Source of the DNA: Tubiluchus corallicola
Lineage: Eukaryota; Priapulida; Priapulimorpha; Priapulimorphida; Tubiluchidae
Length of the DNA stretch: 64,000 bases
Direction: 5' to 3'
Assembly (NCBI GenBank): GCA_030141605.1
Contig: JAQGDQ010000023.1
Span: 434,001 to 498,000, forward strand
Shown here: positions 37,827 through 49,299 of the stretch, piece by piece
Numbering within the stretch: the first letter of the stretch is position 1
Layout: each line of letters opens with the position of its first letter
Translations under genes and position numbers: made by a program
The notes under the pieces: model-generated
Seen by the model: the letters and a program-made list of their open reading frames with translations, nothing else
Told to the model about the DNA's origin: nothing
Databases searched by the model: none

Positions 37827-38130
37827 GAGTGGAGGACTTGGAAAGAAGTCAAAGCAGTGGCAAAGCAGACTGAGAAGTATAGAGTGGAGGACTTGGAAAG
37901 AAGTCAAAGCAGTGGCAAAGCAGACTGAGAAGTATAGAGTGGAGGACTTGGAAAGAAGTCAAAGCAGTGGCAAAGCAGACTGAGAAGTATACGGTGGAGG
38001 ACTTGGAAAGAAGTCAAAGCAGTGGCAAATCAGACTAAGTATAGAGTGGAGGACTTGGAAAGAAGTCAAAGCAGTGGCAAAGCAGACTGAGAAGTATAGG
38101 GTGGAGGACCTGGAAAGAAGTAAAAATGGT
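37827..38130 (+). repeat. 55-bp minisatellite, about 5.5 copies
   Basis: The unit starts GAGTGGAGGACTTGGAAAGA and contains AGTCAAAGCAGTGGCAAAGC. Units start at 37827, 37882, 37937, 37992, 38044 and 38099. Period is 55 bp, except one unit shortened by 3 bp (37992-38043). Because 55 is not a multiple of three, the repeated-protein look of ORFs across it is an accident. Confidence 0.95.
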
Positions 38131-38484
38131 GGCAAAAGGCAAGATAGTTTGGAAGGGGAATAGGTATCTTAGCTTTATGCGCATCCTGGCGTGGAGAGAA
38201 CAAAGTGTAAAGGAGCAAGTTTTTTCTTCCTCGAATGTGGAGCTTACCGAGTAATATACCATTCATATACATGTCGTGCATTTGTGAATTTGTATTTATA
38301 TAATTCCTTGCATGATCAATAAAGTCATCTTTGACTAAATCATGTTTTATAATCAATTTACAATACTTTATAAATTACTATGAGCTAGACCTATCAAGTC
38401 ACTTGATATGCAAAAAATATATTCAAACCTGCGTTAACATGAGGGCAGTCGGATTTTGAACTGAAAAGATACCAGCTATAGTTG

Positions 38485-39579
38485 TTATAGTTCAGCTTCT
38501 TGTCCATTATCGAAAGTCACGTGACTTACTCGAACTGGCTTCGAAAGTGCTTTCACAGAAGCAACGCGGTGGCGTCTGGAAAACAGACATTTCTGCCAAA
38601 GAACCTTCCTATAAAGTGGTGTCATGATAAAATAAATAAAGATATTAGCTGAGGTGTTACAACCAAAAGCTAATGGAACTGTCCAGAGCACTACAAGACT
38701 GAATTCAATGTCAGTGGTTGCCTGTAAGATTATGTTGATAGCAGCATAGCCATTGGTCAGAAAAAACACAGTTAGCAAAGCTAGCAGCATCCGGATTACC
38801 TTTTGCTCGTCTTTTGCTTTCCTCCCTTGCGCACCTAGGACGTAATTCTGGCTTCTTTCGCCTGACTGGGTGTCTCGAATTTTGTGTAAATTCTTCATCT
38901 TTACTACAGAGATGACAGTCGCAAGAAGCGCAAAACCGATAGGTATGAAACGTCCGAACGTCTGTCGTATGGGCTCTAGAACGGTCAATTCCGATTCAAA
39001 TCGCTGACCAAACACATGAATCCACATGGCAACCTCCTGTACAGAAAGCATTAAAGTACAAGCCAGAATGGACTTAACGGCAAAAGCAGAACTCGCGTAG
39101 CTGTTACTGTACTTTATTGGTTTAACAATAGCCAAACACCGAACCACAGATATAAGACCAGTTATCCACGTTGCGGTGTAAGTAGCCATGTCACCGATTA
39201 AACCTAAGCACTTGAGGGCTTTCTGATTGCATTGCTTAGGTCCATACGTTGCCACCGTCAGTTCCACAAAGTAGACGCCTCCTTGGGTTCCCTCGGATAC
39301 AGCAAGACCCAAAAGGAAAGTGTTGAAAGCAGAACATGGCATCTTTGTAGAGGAGAATACTAGAATGTTGATGATGTTTCCAGTGAAGGTGAGTAGACTG
39401 AGAAAACCGTACATACCTCCCCACATCACGTCCTTTGTTGTCCAGTTGCCGTCTTGGACTGTGCCGTGACAATTTGCGTACAAAGTAACAATGGAGAGGT
39501 GATGATGATCGTGATGACGGTGAATGTTATCAGTGGGAAGTGAACTGATGTCACTGTCGTTGCCTAATCTAATGTCCAT
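38485..39579 (-). CDS. Intronless orphan rhodopsin-class-like GPCR
   Basis: 364 residues with seven hydrophobic segments at about 54-76, 85-108, 121-146, 164-189, 209-227, 261-285 and 294-318. N-glycosylation sites are at N7 and N45, and the N-terminus is His-rich. GN at 67-68 in TM1 and LAVSE in TM2 mark class A, but the signatures are weak. DRY is replaced by V-R-C (146-148), NPxxY by NIFIY (312-316), and no CWxP is visible in TM6. TM3 has C117/C124, but the loop after TM4 has no cysteine. Helix 8 is TPLYRKVLWQKCLF with a palmitoylation-type Cys. Single-exon diverged receptors of this kind occur as chemosensory or peptide-receptor families in invertebrates; the ligand is unknown. The start ATG is the first in frame. 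Confidence 0.85.
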   Translation of the reverse strand: MDIRLGNDSDISSLPTDNIHRHHDHHHLSIVTLYANCHGTVQDGNWTTKDVMWGGMYGFLSLLTFTGNIINILVFSSTKMPCSAFNTFLLGLAVSEGTQGGVYFVELTVATYGPKQCNQKALKCLGLIGDMATYTATWITGLISVVRCLAIVKPIKYSNSYASSAFAVKSILACTLMLSVQEVAMWIHVFGQRFESELTVLEPIRQTFGRFIPIGFALLATVISVVKMKNLHKIRDTQSGERSQNYVLGAQGRKAKDEQKVIRMLLALLTVFFLTNGYAAINIILQATTDIEFSLVVLWTVPLAFGCNTSANIFIYFIMTPLYRKVLWQKCLFSRRHRVASVKALSKPVRVSHVTFDNGQEAEL

Positions 39580-39599
39580 GCTTCATGAAAATTGCCTAA

Positions 39600-41000
39600 T
39601 TGATACAGAAAGGCTGTTTCCTGTGCTGCTCAAATTGATTTAATCTAAAACGGTCACTTTTATCGCAATTCGTTTTTAACAAACCACATTTAAGTGAAAG
39701 AACATTTCTGCAGTTCTTTAACCAGTTTGTGCAGAGTTCCAAAGAACACTACTTAAGTTTCTTTTGTTTCAAGCCTACTTGATCACACTTAGCAATACCA
39801 GATTCAAACAAATTCATGAAAAGCACCAAATTAGTGATATTTGCAAAGAATTCAAGGTTTGCGAACTGACAGGCAAGTTCAGCATTACAGATATTTTAAG
39901 TAAATCTTCTTTATTTCATACTTTACCATTTCGTAGAATCACTAAATTTTGGTCGAAATAGCCGTATCAAAAAGGCATTTTGTTTTATCGCAGAATCTAA
40001 TTAAAAGCGCAAAAGTTCTTGTTGCACTGACAAACGAGCTTTCTAAAAATAGTTTGTAGTAAGTAGGCCCATTCAAAGAAAGTTTAAGTTTCCGTTGGCA
40101 TATACAGCCAGCTGAAAAATTGACAAAATTAATTTCACTTTCCCAATAGCAAGCTTAAACTACTTCAAAATTTCGGTTCACACACATATTCAGCTCCAAA
40201 TGACGCTAGCTTTCTGCTCATTGTTATAATAATGCTGCAATTGTGCCCGCTTGAGAAAGAGAAGGTACACACTCATCAAATCGTCATTTCCGCGCATGCG
40301 ATCTTACTAGTGGCTTCAGTTATTACAGTCAGGAGATAGAAATTGCTTTGACAAGTTTGTCTCTCGAGGACGTTGTAATTGGCTTCATGTATAACGAAGC
40401 CACGTTACGTGCTCTCTTACCTGTGCTAATCTGTTTTTAACTGTCACTCGCGGAAAACCCCAGAGTGAAGTTCTAAAAAAGCTAATTAGCCACGTTTGGC
40501 TGCTTTCAAGGACAGGTGTAAGTTACAGCCAAATTACTGCCTGCTATTTAAAACAAAAACCTTTCTGTTATTTACAGATCGGAGTAACATTTTAAAAGAG
40601 TCAGCTTTCAACATATCTGTCTGTCTGCCCGTTCATATGTTTATCTGCACCTTCCGCTTACTTGCCTCTGTATCTGTTCATTTAGTTATTTAGTTGCCAG
40701 TTCATTTGGCGGTGTGTGTCTGTGTACCTGTTTGTTCATTCGTCCGTTTCTCCCGTTGCCTCTCCGTCCGCCAGTTATTGGCCTTGTGCACAAGTTTTAA
40801 GCCAAACTATTTGACGTCTCTTTCTTGTGTACCGCTCTTCAACAGAGGAAGAATCCTATCGACTCTCAAGGTCAAAAGAGAGTCACAGGACACAATACTT
40901 GAGAGATCCTATGACTACGTTGCGAAAGGATGCTCCAGGCACTTTGCAGTGGTCTGTTTATCTTTTATTTCATATTAATGCAAACAGTAATGCTTACACG
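39600..41000. other. Upstream region of the GPCR, no gene recognised
   Basis: It contains a degenerate (CTGT/CCGT)n-like stretch at about 40610-40780. No credible exon seen. Confidence 0.4.
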
Positions 41001-41045
41001 AGGGGAGGAGAGGAGAAAAAGTGAGGGGAGGGAAACGGAGCAAAG

Positions 41046-41325
<280 letters not shown>

Positions 41326-41825
41326 ATTTTCGTTAACATTGCTATAGACAAAATTGGGCGCAACAATTATTATAGGTTAGGCCAATGGTTTGTGTGGTCA
41401 ACAGTACCCTTATTAAAAGTAGATATCGAATTTACAGTATTTCAAAAATATCGATTAACCATGACAAGGAATTTTCAAATGGAAAACTATTACTCACAAC
41501 ACTATTCATCTAGTTACCACGACTTCAAAGATATCCTAAAATTTAAGTAATCACGCAGCCTGCCAACCAAGTAATAAACCCGCCAGCAACTAATTAGTCA
41601 ATACTCAATAATTTGCTTGTTCAGCCAATCAGTTGACTAGGATACTACGTTGAAAAGGTCTGGTATAAACCTAAAAAGCAAATAAAGAAAGGGAAGCTGT
41701 TTGGTGACGAAAAATTGTAATAGCCAAGTTAAAAGCTTTCACAATTTGTCCATTTTTCGTTGTTTTCATAGCTTTTGTAAAAGGCAAAACAACAAAAACC
41801 GTTAAAACGTGCAATGAAGACAAAA

Positions 41826-42060
41826 ATTAATTTTCAGAGCAAACAGGTGTACCTGGACAAATTAAAGAAAACAATACTTGCGCTATTACCTGTAATGGAA
41901 CACGATATCTGTTCAAGGCTGTGCCTAAAAAGAAATGAGTCGGCAGAAATTAATTTTCAGAGCAAACAGGTGTGCCTGGACAAATTAAAGAAAACAATAC
42001 TTGCATTGTAACGGAACACGATATCGGTTCAAGGCTGCGCCTAAAAAAAGGATTCGACAA
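41826..42060 (+). repeat. 123-bp tandem duplication, two copies
   Basis: The second copy starts at 41949. Shared blocks include ATTAATTTTCAGAGCAAACA, CTGGACAAATTAAAGAAAAC, GGAACACGATATC and TTCAAGGCTG. The second copy has lost about 7 bp around 42006. Confidence 0.9.
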
Positions 42061-43312
42061 AAATTGAAATACATTTAGTTGCATTCAGTAGGTTTTCAAA
42101 TCAAAGATTTGTTCTTGTTTCAAGTTTCCTGCCAACGAATCATGAATTGATTCACACATGTGTATTAGCTCATCTAAAATAGTGAAAAATTCATCGTAAA
42201 ATTCGTCACTACCTGCTGTGTGAGTGATTTTTTTATTGTTTTCTTAGCCCGTCAAATGCCAACTATATAAATAATATTTTTTCACAATAGAATCATATTA
42301 CCAATAACGTAACCTTCACCTACATTCATTGGTCAGTTAACCAGTAAGATTTTACTAATGTTCTTGCTACCTTCTTTTAGAAAAAGAACGAGGTATTGTA
42401 ACTTTTGGCTCCCCTTGGATTCAATTAGGCAAGTAGTTAGATATCGCCCACCTTGGGATTAGTGCACCAAATATAGACCTATCATTATATCAGAAATTAA
42501 CTAGTAACTAGATTCAGATTACTAGTTTATCAGTGAAAAACGCCGCTCAATATACAAAAGACCACTGAAATTATTGCTATCTGCGAAAGAAGACCGCTAT
42601 TCTATACTTTGACAATTAATAACAAAAGTCAATAAGGCATCTGTTGAATGCTACTTTTAATTGTACTATGAGACTCCGATACCCGGCTCCTATCGGCACT
42701 TCATTAACAGTGGGGTTAACACTAGTTTTTAGAGGATTTTTCAAAGGTTGTCTGTAAATGTACTTGCACGCACCAAAGAGTTCGCGGTATAGACTGTATA
42801 GTTTGTATAAACAAAGTAGTTGAGAACCTCTATCCTTCTGTACGCGCCCCGATTTTGACAAAAACAGGTCTTGCCGGTGTCAAAAGTTCATACTGAAGTC
42901 TTAATTTTAGAGGATCGCATTAAACAACTTAAAATAAATGATAACTATTGAAAATAAGGCAAGACGTTAAAAACTAACACCTTTTGTCCAATTTTACATA
43001 TGAATAAAAATGAAGCCACTTATCGGATTTATAAAGGAAAGCGCGATGACACCAGACAAAAAGCGTTCTTGATAAATGTTGAAGAACTATCAACAACGTT
43101 AACACAAAAGTTTAGAGTTTTAGCTATCTGAAAAGAACCCTCTGCGCGTAAGAGTTTTTTAAACAAACAAGCAGCCATGTGGCCTACTAGTCAGCCAACA
43201 AATTTACCAACACCACGTAATTCCACTAAACTTCCACACACCAGTCAAACTACTTTTCCAATCAGCCAACTAACTAAACGACCAACTCACCGATCGAGTA
43301 GTTTATATGCTC

Positions 43313-44480
43313 TTGGATTGCCATGCCTAATAAACTACGACTGGGCTCTGAATGCTAATACCAAAAAGACAGAAATTATTGTTTTTACCAAAGCAGCCAG
43401 AATTCTAAAAGATCTAAATTTCACCCATGGATTCTTTGGTCAACTTCTTAATGTCTAGCGCTTTCAGGTAAAGTAGTATCATACTAAAAGGTAAAGGATT
43501 AAAAGCTTTTACTGTGTGAAAAAATACATTTCAAACTGCGCAAACCCCTTTATTACTGTTATTAACTTATTATATAACTACAATACGCTGTAGAACCTAT
43601 CACGTTATACGGCATTTATGTATGGGGGCCTAGCCTTATTAAAATTAAAACCAATCATCGGCGCATTCAAACGAAATTTGACTGTTTGCATATACAGGCG
43701 GCCAGCGCTAAATTATACAGACTACTTCTGAATGACAACAAGTAATGTTTTGGTATTGGTCCGTTTTCCGATTTTTATTAAGATAACTAAGGATACAGTC
43801 CGCTATTGGATACATATTATTAGCCAACCTTGCGATAGTCATGTATGGCAAGTGTTACAATGAAAACCGAGGCTTAGCCGAGAACTATTTTTGATTGACT
43901 ACTTTTGTTAAGTATTATTACGTGTACGGAGCTTTGAACATGTTTAGACAATGTTTTCACCTAAGCGACTGCTTAATAAATTGGAAGAAAAGAATAAAAG
44001 CTGATTATAGCCTATTTTGGAAAGAAGAAATCTATAACGAATACAAACCTGATAGACAAAACAAACAGCAGACATACCGAACCTTCTAAAGACACTAACA
44101 ACTAGAAAATTATTTGATTTCTGGTGATTCCAAATACGTTATAACAAAATTGACAAAACTGAGAATCAGCTCGCATATAGTTTGTGTATTGAAAGAGGAA
44201 AATACGTTAAACCTTAGTCATAAGAGGAAATACGTCTAAATCCCTGCTGAGAATCGTATTTATTCACACTGTTTAAGAAATGAAACTGAAGACGAACTAC
44301 ACTTTGTAAAATGCCCATATTACAATGATCTCAAAAGAAAAATTATTTAATCAGTCAATGCAGTTATACCAAAATTTTTACTTGTGAACGATCCTAAATA
44401 AAGTTTATTCTTGACGGGAAGCAGTGATTTACAAGTAATTAAGGCATTTATTGATTACTGGAAAAGCGTTTTTAAGACAT
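43313..44480 (+). pseudogene. LINE ORF2 C-terminal remnant
   Basis: Broken plus-strand frames read WALNANTKKTEIIVFTKAAR (the segment after the RT FADD, 43340-43400), ITKDTVRYWIHII (43780), FHLSDCLINWKKRIKADYS (43955), LRISSHIV (44165) and NETEDELHFVKCPYYNDLK (44285-44335). The last is the zinc-like tail seen at the end of some LINE ORF2 proteins. Stops and frameshifts are frequent, so it is inactive. Confidence 0.8.
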
Positions 44481-45786
44481 AATGAACAAAAATACTATGT
44501 GACAATCATATGATTGAAAATGAGGTCATGTGAGCAACATAATTTATTTTAAACACTAATCACTAAACTTTTAATTTAAGTGACTACAGCAACTAACAAG
44601 AACGATCTTGTAATAATTTGTTTTATAAATACTGTATTTGTTTGTTTGTAGTGTCGCCACACAATTAATTGAAATTGAATGTATGTCTTGTTTCTTATTT
44701 TGTATTTATTTTTGGCACTAATTAATAAATATAAATCAGCGTGTGTATTTATAGCATATATATTTATATATGCTACTAATGCCTTGCTGGTTGATAAACT
44801 GAAAGATGAATTAACTAACGAAAGTTTTGGTGATTGCAAAACGCTTGGCGCGTCTGCTGCAGTGCAGTGCTGACACCTGGCGGAGGCGAAATCTGTAAAG
44901 CGAATTTCCGCAAAATAATTATTCTTTCAAAAAGGCCTACACCTCGGAGAATATGCTGGTAGGCTCCTGTTGATGAATTACACAGCATTTAGCTGTACTG
45001 CAATAACAGGGAGAACAATAATTTAACGCTGGTCTTAGAAATGCAATGAAATGATCACGATGATGGTTTTCATGATGACGTTGACAACGAATCTTAGCGA
45101 TCGAACGATGAAAACCATGGCGGTGATAATAATGATAACGACTTTGTAAATTTTTGATATCTATTCGATTGCACAATTAACCACAACCATCAGAAGGCAC
45201 TGTTTGTTTGTTAAAAAAAGAAAATTGTTGATATTATAGGTTTAGCCGCTTTCTAAACCCTCATGATGTTTAACAAGCTAAGCTTAACTAATTCACAATA
45301 AGGTCTAGATAAGTACTCGCCCAAATTTCAAGCGTCAGTGATTTTCACATCGAAATGACCGGCATTATTTGTTACCTGGATGAACTTCGCCTACAGAGTG
45401 TGGGAGGCATCATGACTGCATGACATTGTCGTGACACCTTTAGGGCTTGTTTCTAAAACACCCTCTGATATGGATATTGTGTTACATGACCTGCGGCCAA
45501 ACGTGAGCAAAAAACTCAGCACAGTTTCGGCAATGATCCTGTCATTATTGGGACGTTAATAATTTGACATTTCCTGGGTGTGCAGGTGCTTTTTGGTCTT
45601 TTCTACGAGGTCTAATTAAATTTTGTTCACTGTTCATCAAAGCTTATATTACGCGCACAGTGTTGAATAATTGACTATTAGTTATTTAATGTCAAGACTA
45701 TTATTAATGGTTATGTAAACCTATAATTGTTACTAAATTTTGAAATTAAACTTCAAAAAGGAGAAATGAGAAAAAGTTGGTTTCAT

Positions 45787-45850
45787 GCTGGATTTGAATC
45801 AACGACTTTCTGCTTACAAGGAAGACATCATAAACTTCTAGACTACAGCG
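45787..45850 (-). pseudogene. tRNA-Thr-like sequence
   Basis: The minus strand has a box B-like GATTCAAATCC and an anticodon arm with loop CTTGTAA (anticodon TGT) and 4 of 5 stem pairs. No matching acceptor stem or good box A is visible, so it is at most a tRNA pseudogene or SINE head. Confidence 0.25.
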
Positions 45851-46074
45851 TCCTCGCGGTTTATGACAGTCCAAAGGTCATTCTTTCCAAGGTCCAAATA
45901 GTATTCCTTGTTTTGAAATTTTCTGTCTTTCATGTGTTTCTACCATCGCATGACTGTATGTCTTCAAGTAATTTACTTTAGTAAATTTTAATATTACTCG
46001 AACTGGCAAAATTATAATCACCAGAGGAGGCTTCAAAACAATATCAAAAATAAGCTTCCACTCCTCCCGGAGCT

Positions 46075-46265
46075 AACATTAAATCCAAGAACACAATATT
46101 AAAGAAACACGCATTAATAACAAATACGGCAACATTTACATCACCAAACAAGGAGTTCAACTCTGGAATGCCCTGACATCAAATTTAAAACAAATCAAGT
46201 CTTTTGACGAATTCAAATCAAAATTAAAAATGCATACATTAAATCGTTTGAAAACCCTACATATG
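46075..46265 (+). pseudogene. LINE 3'-terminal coding fragment
   Basis: One frame reads RINNKYGNIYITKQGVQLWN, ALTSNLKQIKSFDEFKSKLK and then MHTLNRL, the usual end of CR1-type ORF2 (YG...G..LWN.L....+...SF..FK..LK). A TA microsatellite at 46278-46301 follows directly. Confidence 0.75.
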
Positions 46266-48004
46266 CTAATGCTAATATATATATATATATATATATATAT
46301 TCATCCGCAAATTTTATTTACACACGTACACTTTAAATTATATGTATATAGTCTATATTATAATTTGCGTGTAATATTGTAATATATATTTCAGTTTTAA
46401 ATTTCTGTGCTCAGTAGTTTTTAGTTTGTGCTGGACGCATTTGCCTTTAACAGTTGTGTGAATTTTATTCTCATGCTGCGGTGTTCAATGCTTGTATGCT
46501 TATGAACATCCGTTTTTATTGGCAAAATAATAAAGATTAGTATATATATATATAAAAGGCTGGACCAGCTTCTCATCACCAAAATTACATCAAGGCGACA
46601 GCTACTTGCTTAACTGAATACCAGCCAAACTTAAATAAAAGAAAACGGCGATTTTTAAAAACATTTTCACAAGATTGAAGAAGATTCATCGTAGATTAAT
46701 AACATTACAAATTAATGATTTAAAGGATGGGTTAAAAAGTTCTTCCTGCTATCGTGTACGCAAAGCAAATTTCCCTTAATATGGGTCACTTCCGGTTTCC
46801 TGTGCTGTGCACCACTTCCAGTACTTGCTAATGTAGTTTATGTCAAGCTTGTCAAATATTGACTTCTCATGAGGTGTCTGGGTAATCCCCTCAATATTTT
46901 GCTCTAAACCGAGAGTACGTCATCACTGGAACATGTCTGTTACTGTTATTTTGAGGCCATATTTTAATAATAATTGTAGTGTAAAAAACATATTTCTTTC
47001 TTTTGTCATAAAGTTTCAAAATTGCAAGCTAGTATATAAAGAACATACACGTATCGTGTTTTTTATATTCAAGAATAAAATAAATTAATTTTATTCCTTT
47101 CTGTCCATTCGGAAATTTTGTTGGAGTTCAATAGTGTATGATTTTTTAAATAGTTCTTAGCCCATTAGTTCGAACGTTTTTCCTTATTAATCTAAAGGAA
47201 GTCTGAGAAAATCTATTCTCAGCTACTGAAACCTGAAAACTGTGATTACTATTTTTGGGTACTAGTTAAATCTTGTTTGCACCGGTATGAATACAACACA
47301 AACGCAGAATTAAGATAACATGACCAAATACTTATTTACGATACGATTACATGATGATTGAAAAACCTTAAAAGCACAAACGATTAATACAATTTTACAA
47401 CATGATTAGTACAAAAGATTTTGACATTTTAGACTAGAAATAAGGTTTTAACTCCTTTTCTTAATTACGACATTTTACATCTTATTATTTTAATCTAACA
47501 AATAGTCAGAGCGCTTAAGGAAATAATTAGCGACAGGGTGTCTATTTTTCAAAGTGGACTTGTAGACATTTGAAGACTATTTAACTGTGTCTCCACTGGT
47601 AAATGCCGCCTCCAGTAAATTATTTTGTCAAAGATTAATGAAAACTAACTTTTCAACACATTTGTATTTCTGCAAACATATGCAAATAGTGATTTTACTC
47701 TTTGTGTTTCTCATGCATCGATTTTAACCTGTCTTATTTATTATTGTACATATTTTATTGTTTTACGCATATTGTTTTATTGTATATATGAGCGTTTTAA
47801 TAAAAAATTAACTTTTATACCTGTAAGCTAAGAAAACAAGCTTTATCATATTCAAAGGCCTGGTTAGTTGTCATACGAAGAAAGTTAGTCACCCCTGAAG
47901 ACATTCTGTTATGTCAGTGTATTCACGTAAGTAATTACACATGGCTTTACTACTGTACTCTATACTAAAGTACATAATTATATTATTTTTTCAGTGTAAA
48001 ATTC

Positions 48005-48160
48005 GAAAGTGGTGCTGACAAGCCACTGGCATAGTAGTGTCTGTTTTCTTTTACTGGTTTACTGCTGTATTTACCTGTCTTGAGGGCTGTTTTATTTTAT
48101 CTTAGAATTGTGACAATTGACGTAATGGGCGTATGATGATGACCAGTATAAAAGAAAATT
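48005..48160 (+). repeat. Dispersed repeat family A, copy 2
   Basis: Partner of 1440-1612, in the same orientation. It has the same block order and the same GTAATGGGCGTATGATGATGA and AAAGAAAA tail. Confidence 0.5.
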
Positions 48161-48417
48161 ATGTTTGCTTAGACTTCGGAATCATTCCGTTTTCGACTTA
48201 TTCAATTCTGTTTTTTCTCTAAAAAACGCTCTTTTGGCTCACACGCTTTGGGATTTTTTTGGGCAATTTTCATTTCTAATTTCGTTTGTACAAAGTTTGC
48301 CATGCTTCGCTTTTCAGTCTTAAAGAAAAAGTTACCTTGCTTTTTCTTTGCAGACCCCTAACAAGAGAGGTGTTGATAAAGCGCTCCTAAGAAAGTTTAT
48401 TGAATTAGTAACAAAAT

Positions 48418-49290
48418 TAATGCATTATGCAACATGCTAATATAGGGTTCGTCGCGGTCTGTGGTAGGGTCTTGTCACGTCCAGGGTTGCTCTAATGGAA
48501 CTGGATTAATTTCTTTCGTTCTAAAGGCCTGAAGCCTGGTCTGTTTGGCTTCTGGTCTGTTTCAATGTCTTATTTACCATTCTGTTCAAGGTAAGGCAGT
48601 GTTTGGTCTGAGAGCGACGCCTAACCGAATATGTCTTTGTATGGGTTGGGTCCTGTCTGAGTCACAGCCTCACTTGTTAGGTTCTGTACAGGGTTTTTTA
48701 CAAGTGCATCGTGGGGCTGTGACGCTTCTATAGAGTGTATTTTCGATTGTAATCGGAAACAGGTTTGATGGGAGATTTGGGGCTCCCATCTGGCCTGCGC
48801 ATTAACCTGTGCAAAATTTCAACTCTCTTTGATGGAGCCTGTTGGCTGGTTGTGAGTGCTTTCAAAGATAAATGTGTACAAGAAGCTGCTCCAACAAGAA
48901 GACGAAAAATTAGGAATCACGACAGATCCAAAAACGTCCCTTTTCATTTGGTCCCAGCACTAGTTAAACTCCGGGCTTGGTGACGAAAGAGCTTTGATTT
49001 ATCAGAGCGTGTGCAGCTGGAATCCTATAGTTCCATACGGAATGGCGCGTTTACCAGTCTCCAGTCAGAACAGGCCCTAGCCTCGATCAAACAGATCTGA
49101 GATCGACCGCATCCATAGAGAAACTGATCCAGTCCAGTAATTACACTATACCCAGATAGTGACATAACCAATGCTCAAGCCACTCCACCAACACTTCCTT
49201 AGCCTGTTATGTATAATGCTTAACTTTTTTTACATAATGATTGTTACATAATTATGTGAAATTTATTACACATAATGACAAATTTTGTGG
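48418..49290 (+). mobile_element. Repeat family C, copy 2: possible DNA transposon remnant with TTATGTAACA-like ends
   Basis: The left part (48420-48467) matches 36931-36982. The right part (49230-49270) carries the inverted motif TGTTACATAA. Between them are degenerate frames, for example VPFHLVPALVKLRAW and RVQLESYSSIRNGAFTSLQ (48930-49070), that look once-coding, but I do not recognise the family. Confidence 0.35.
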
Positions 49291-49299
49291 TTTGTTATC

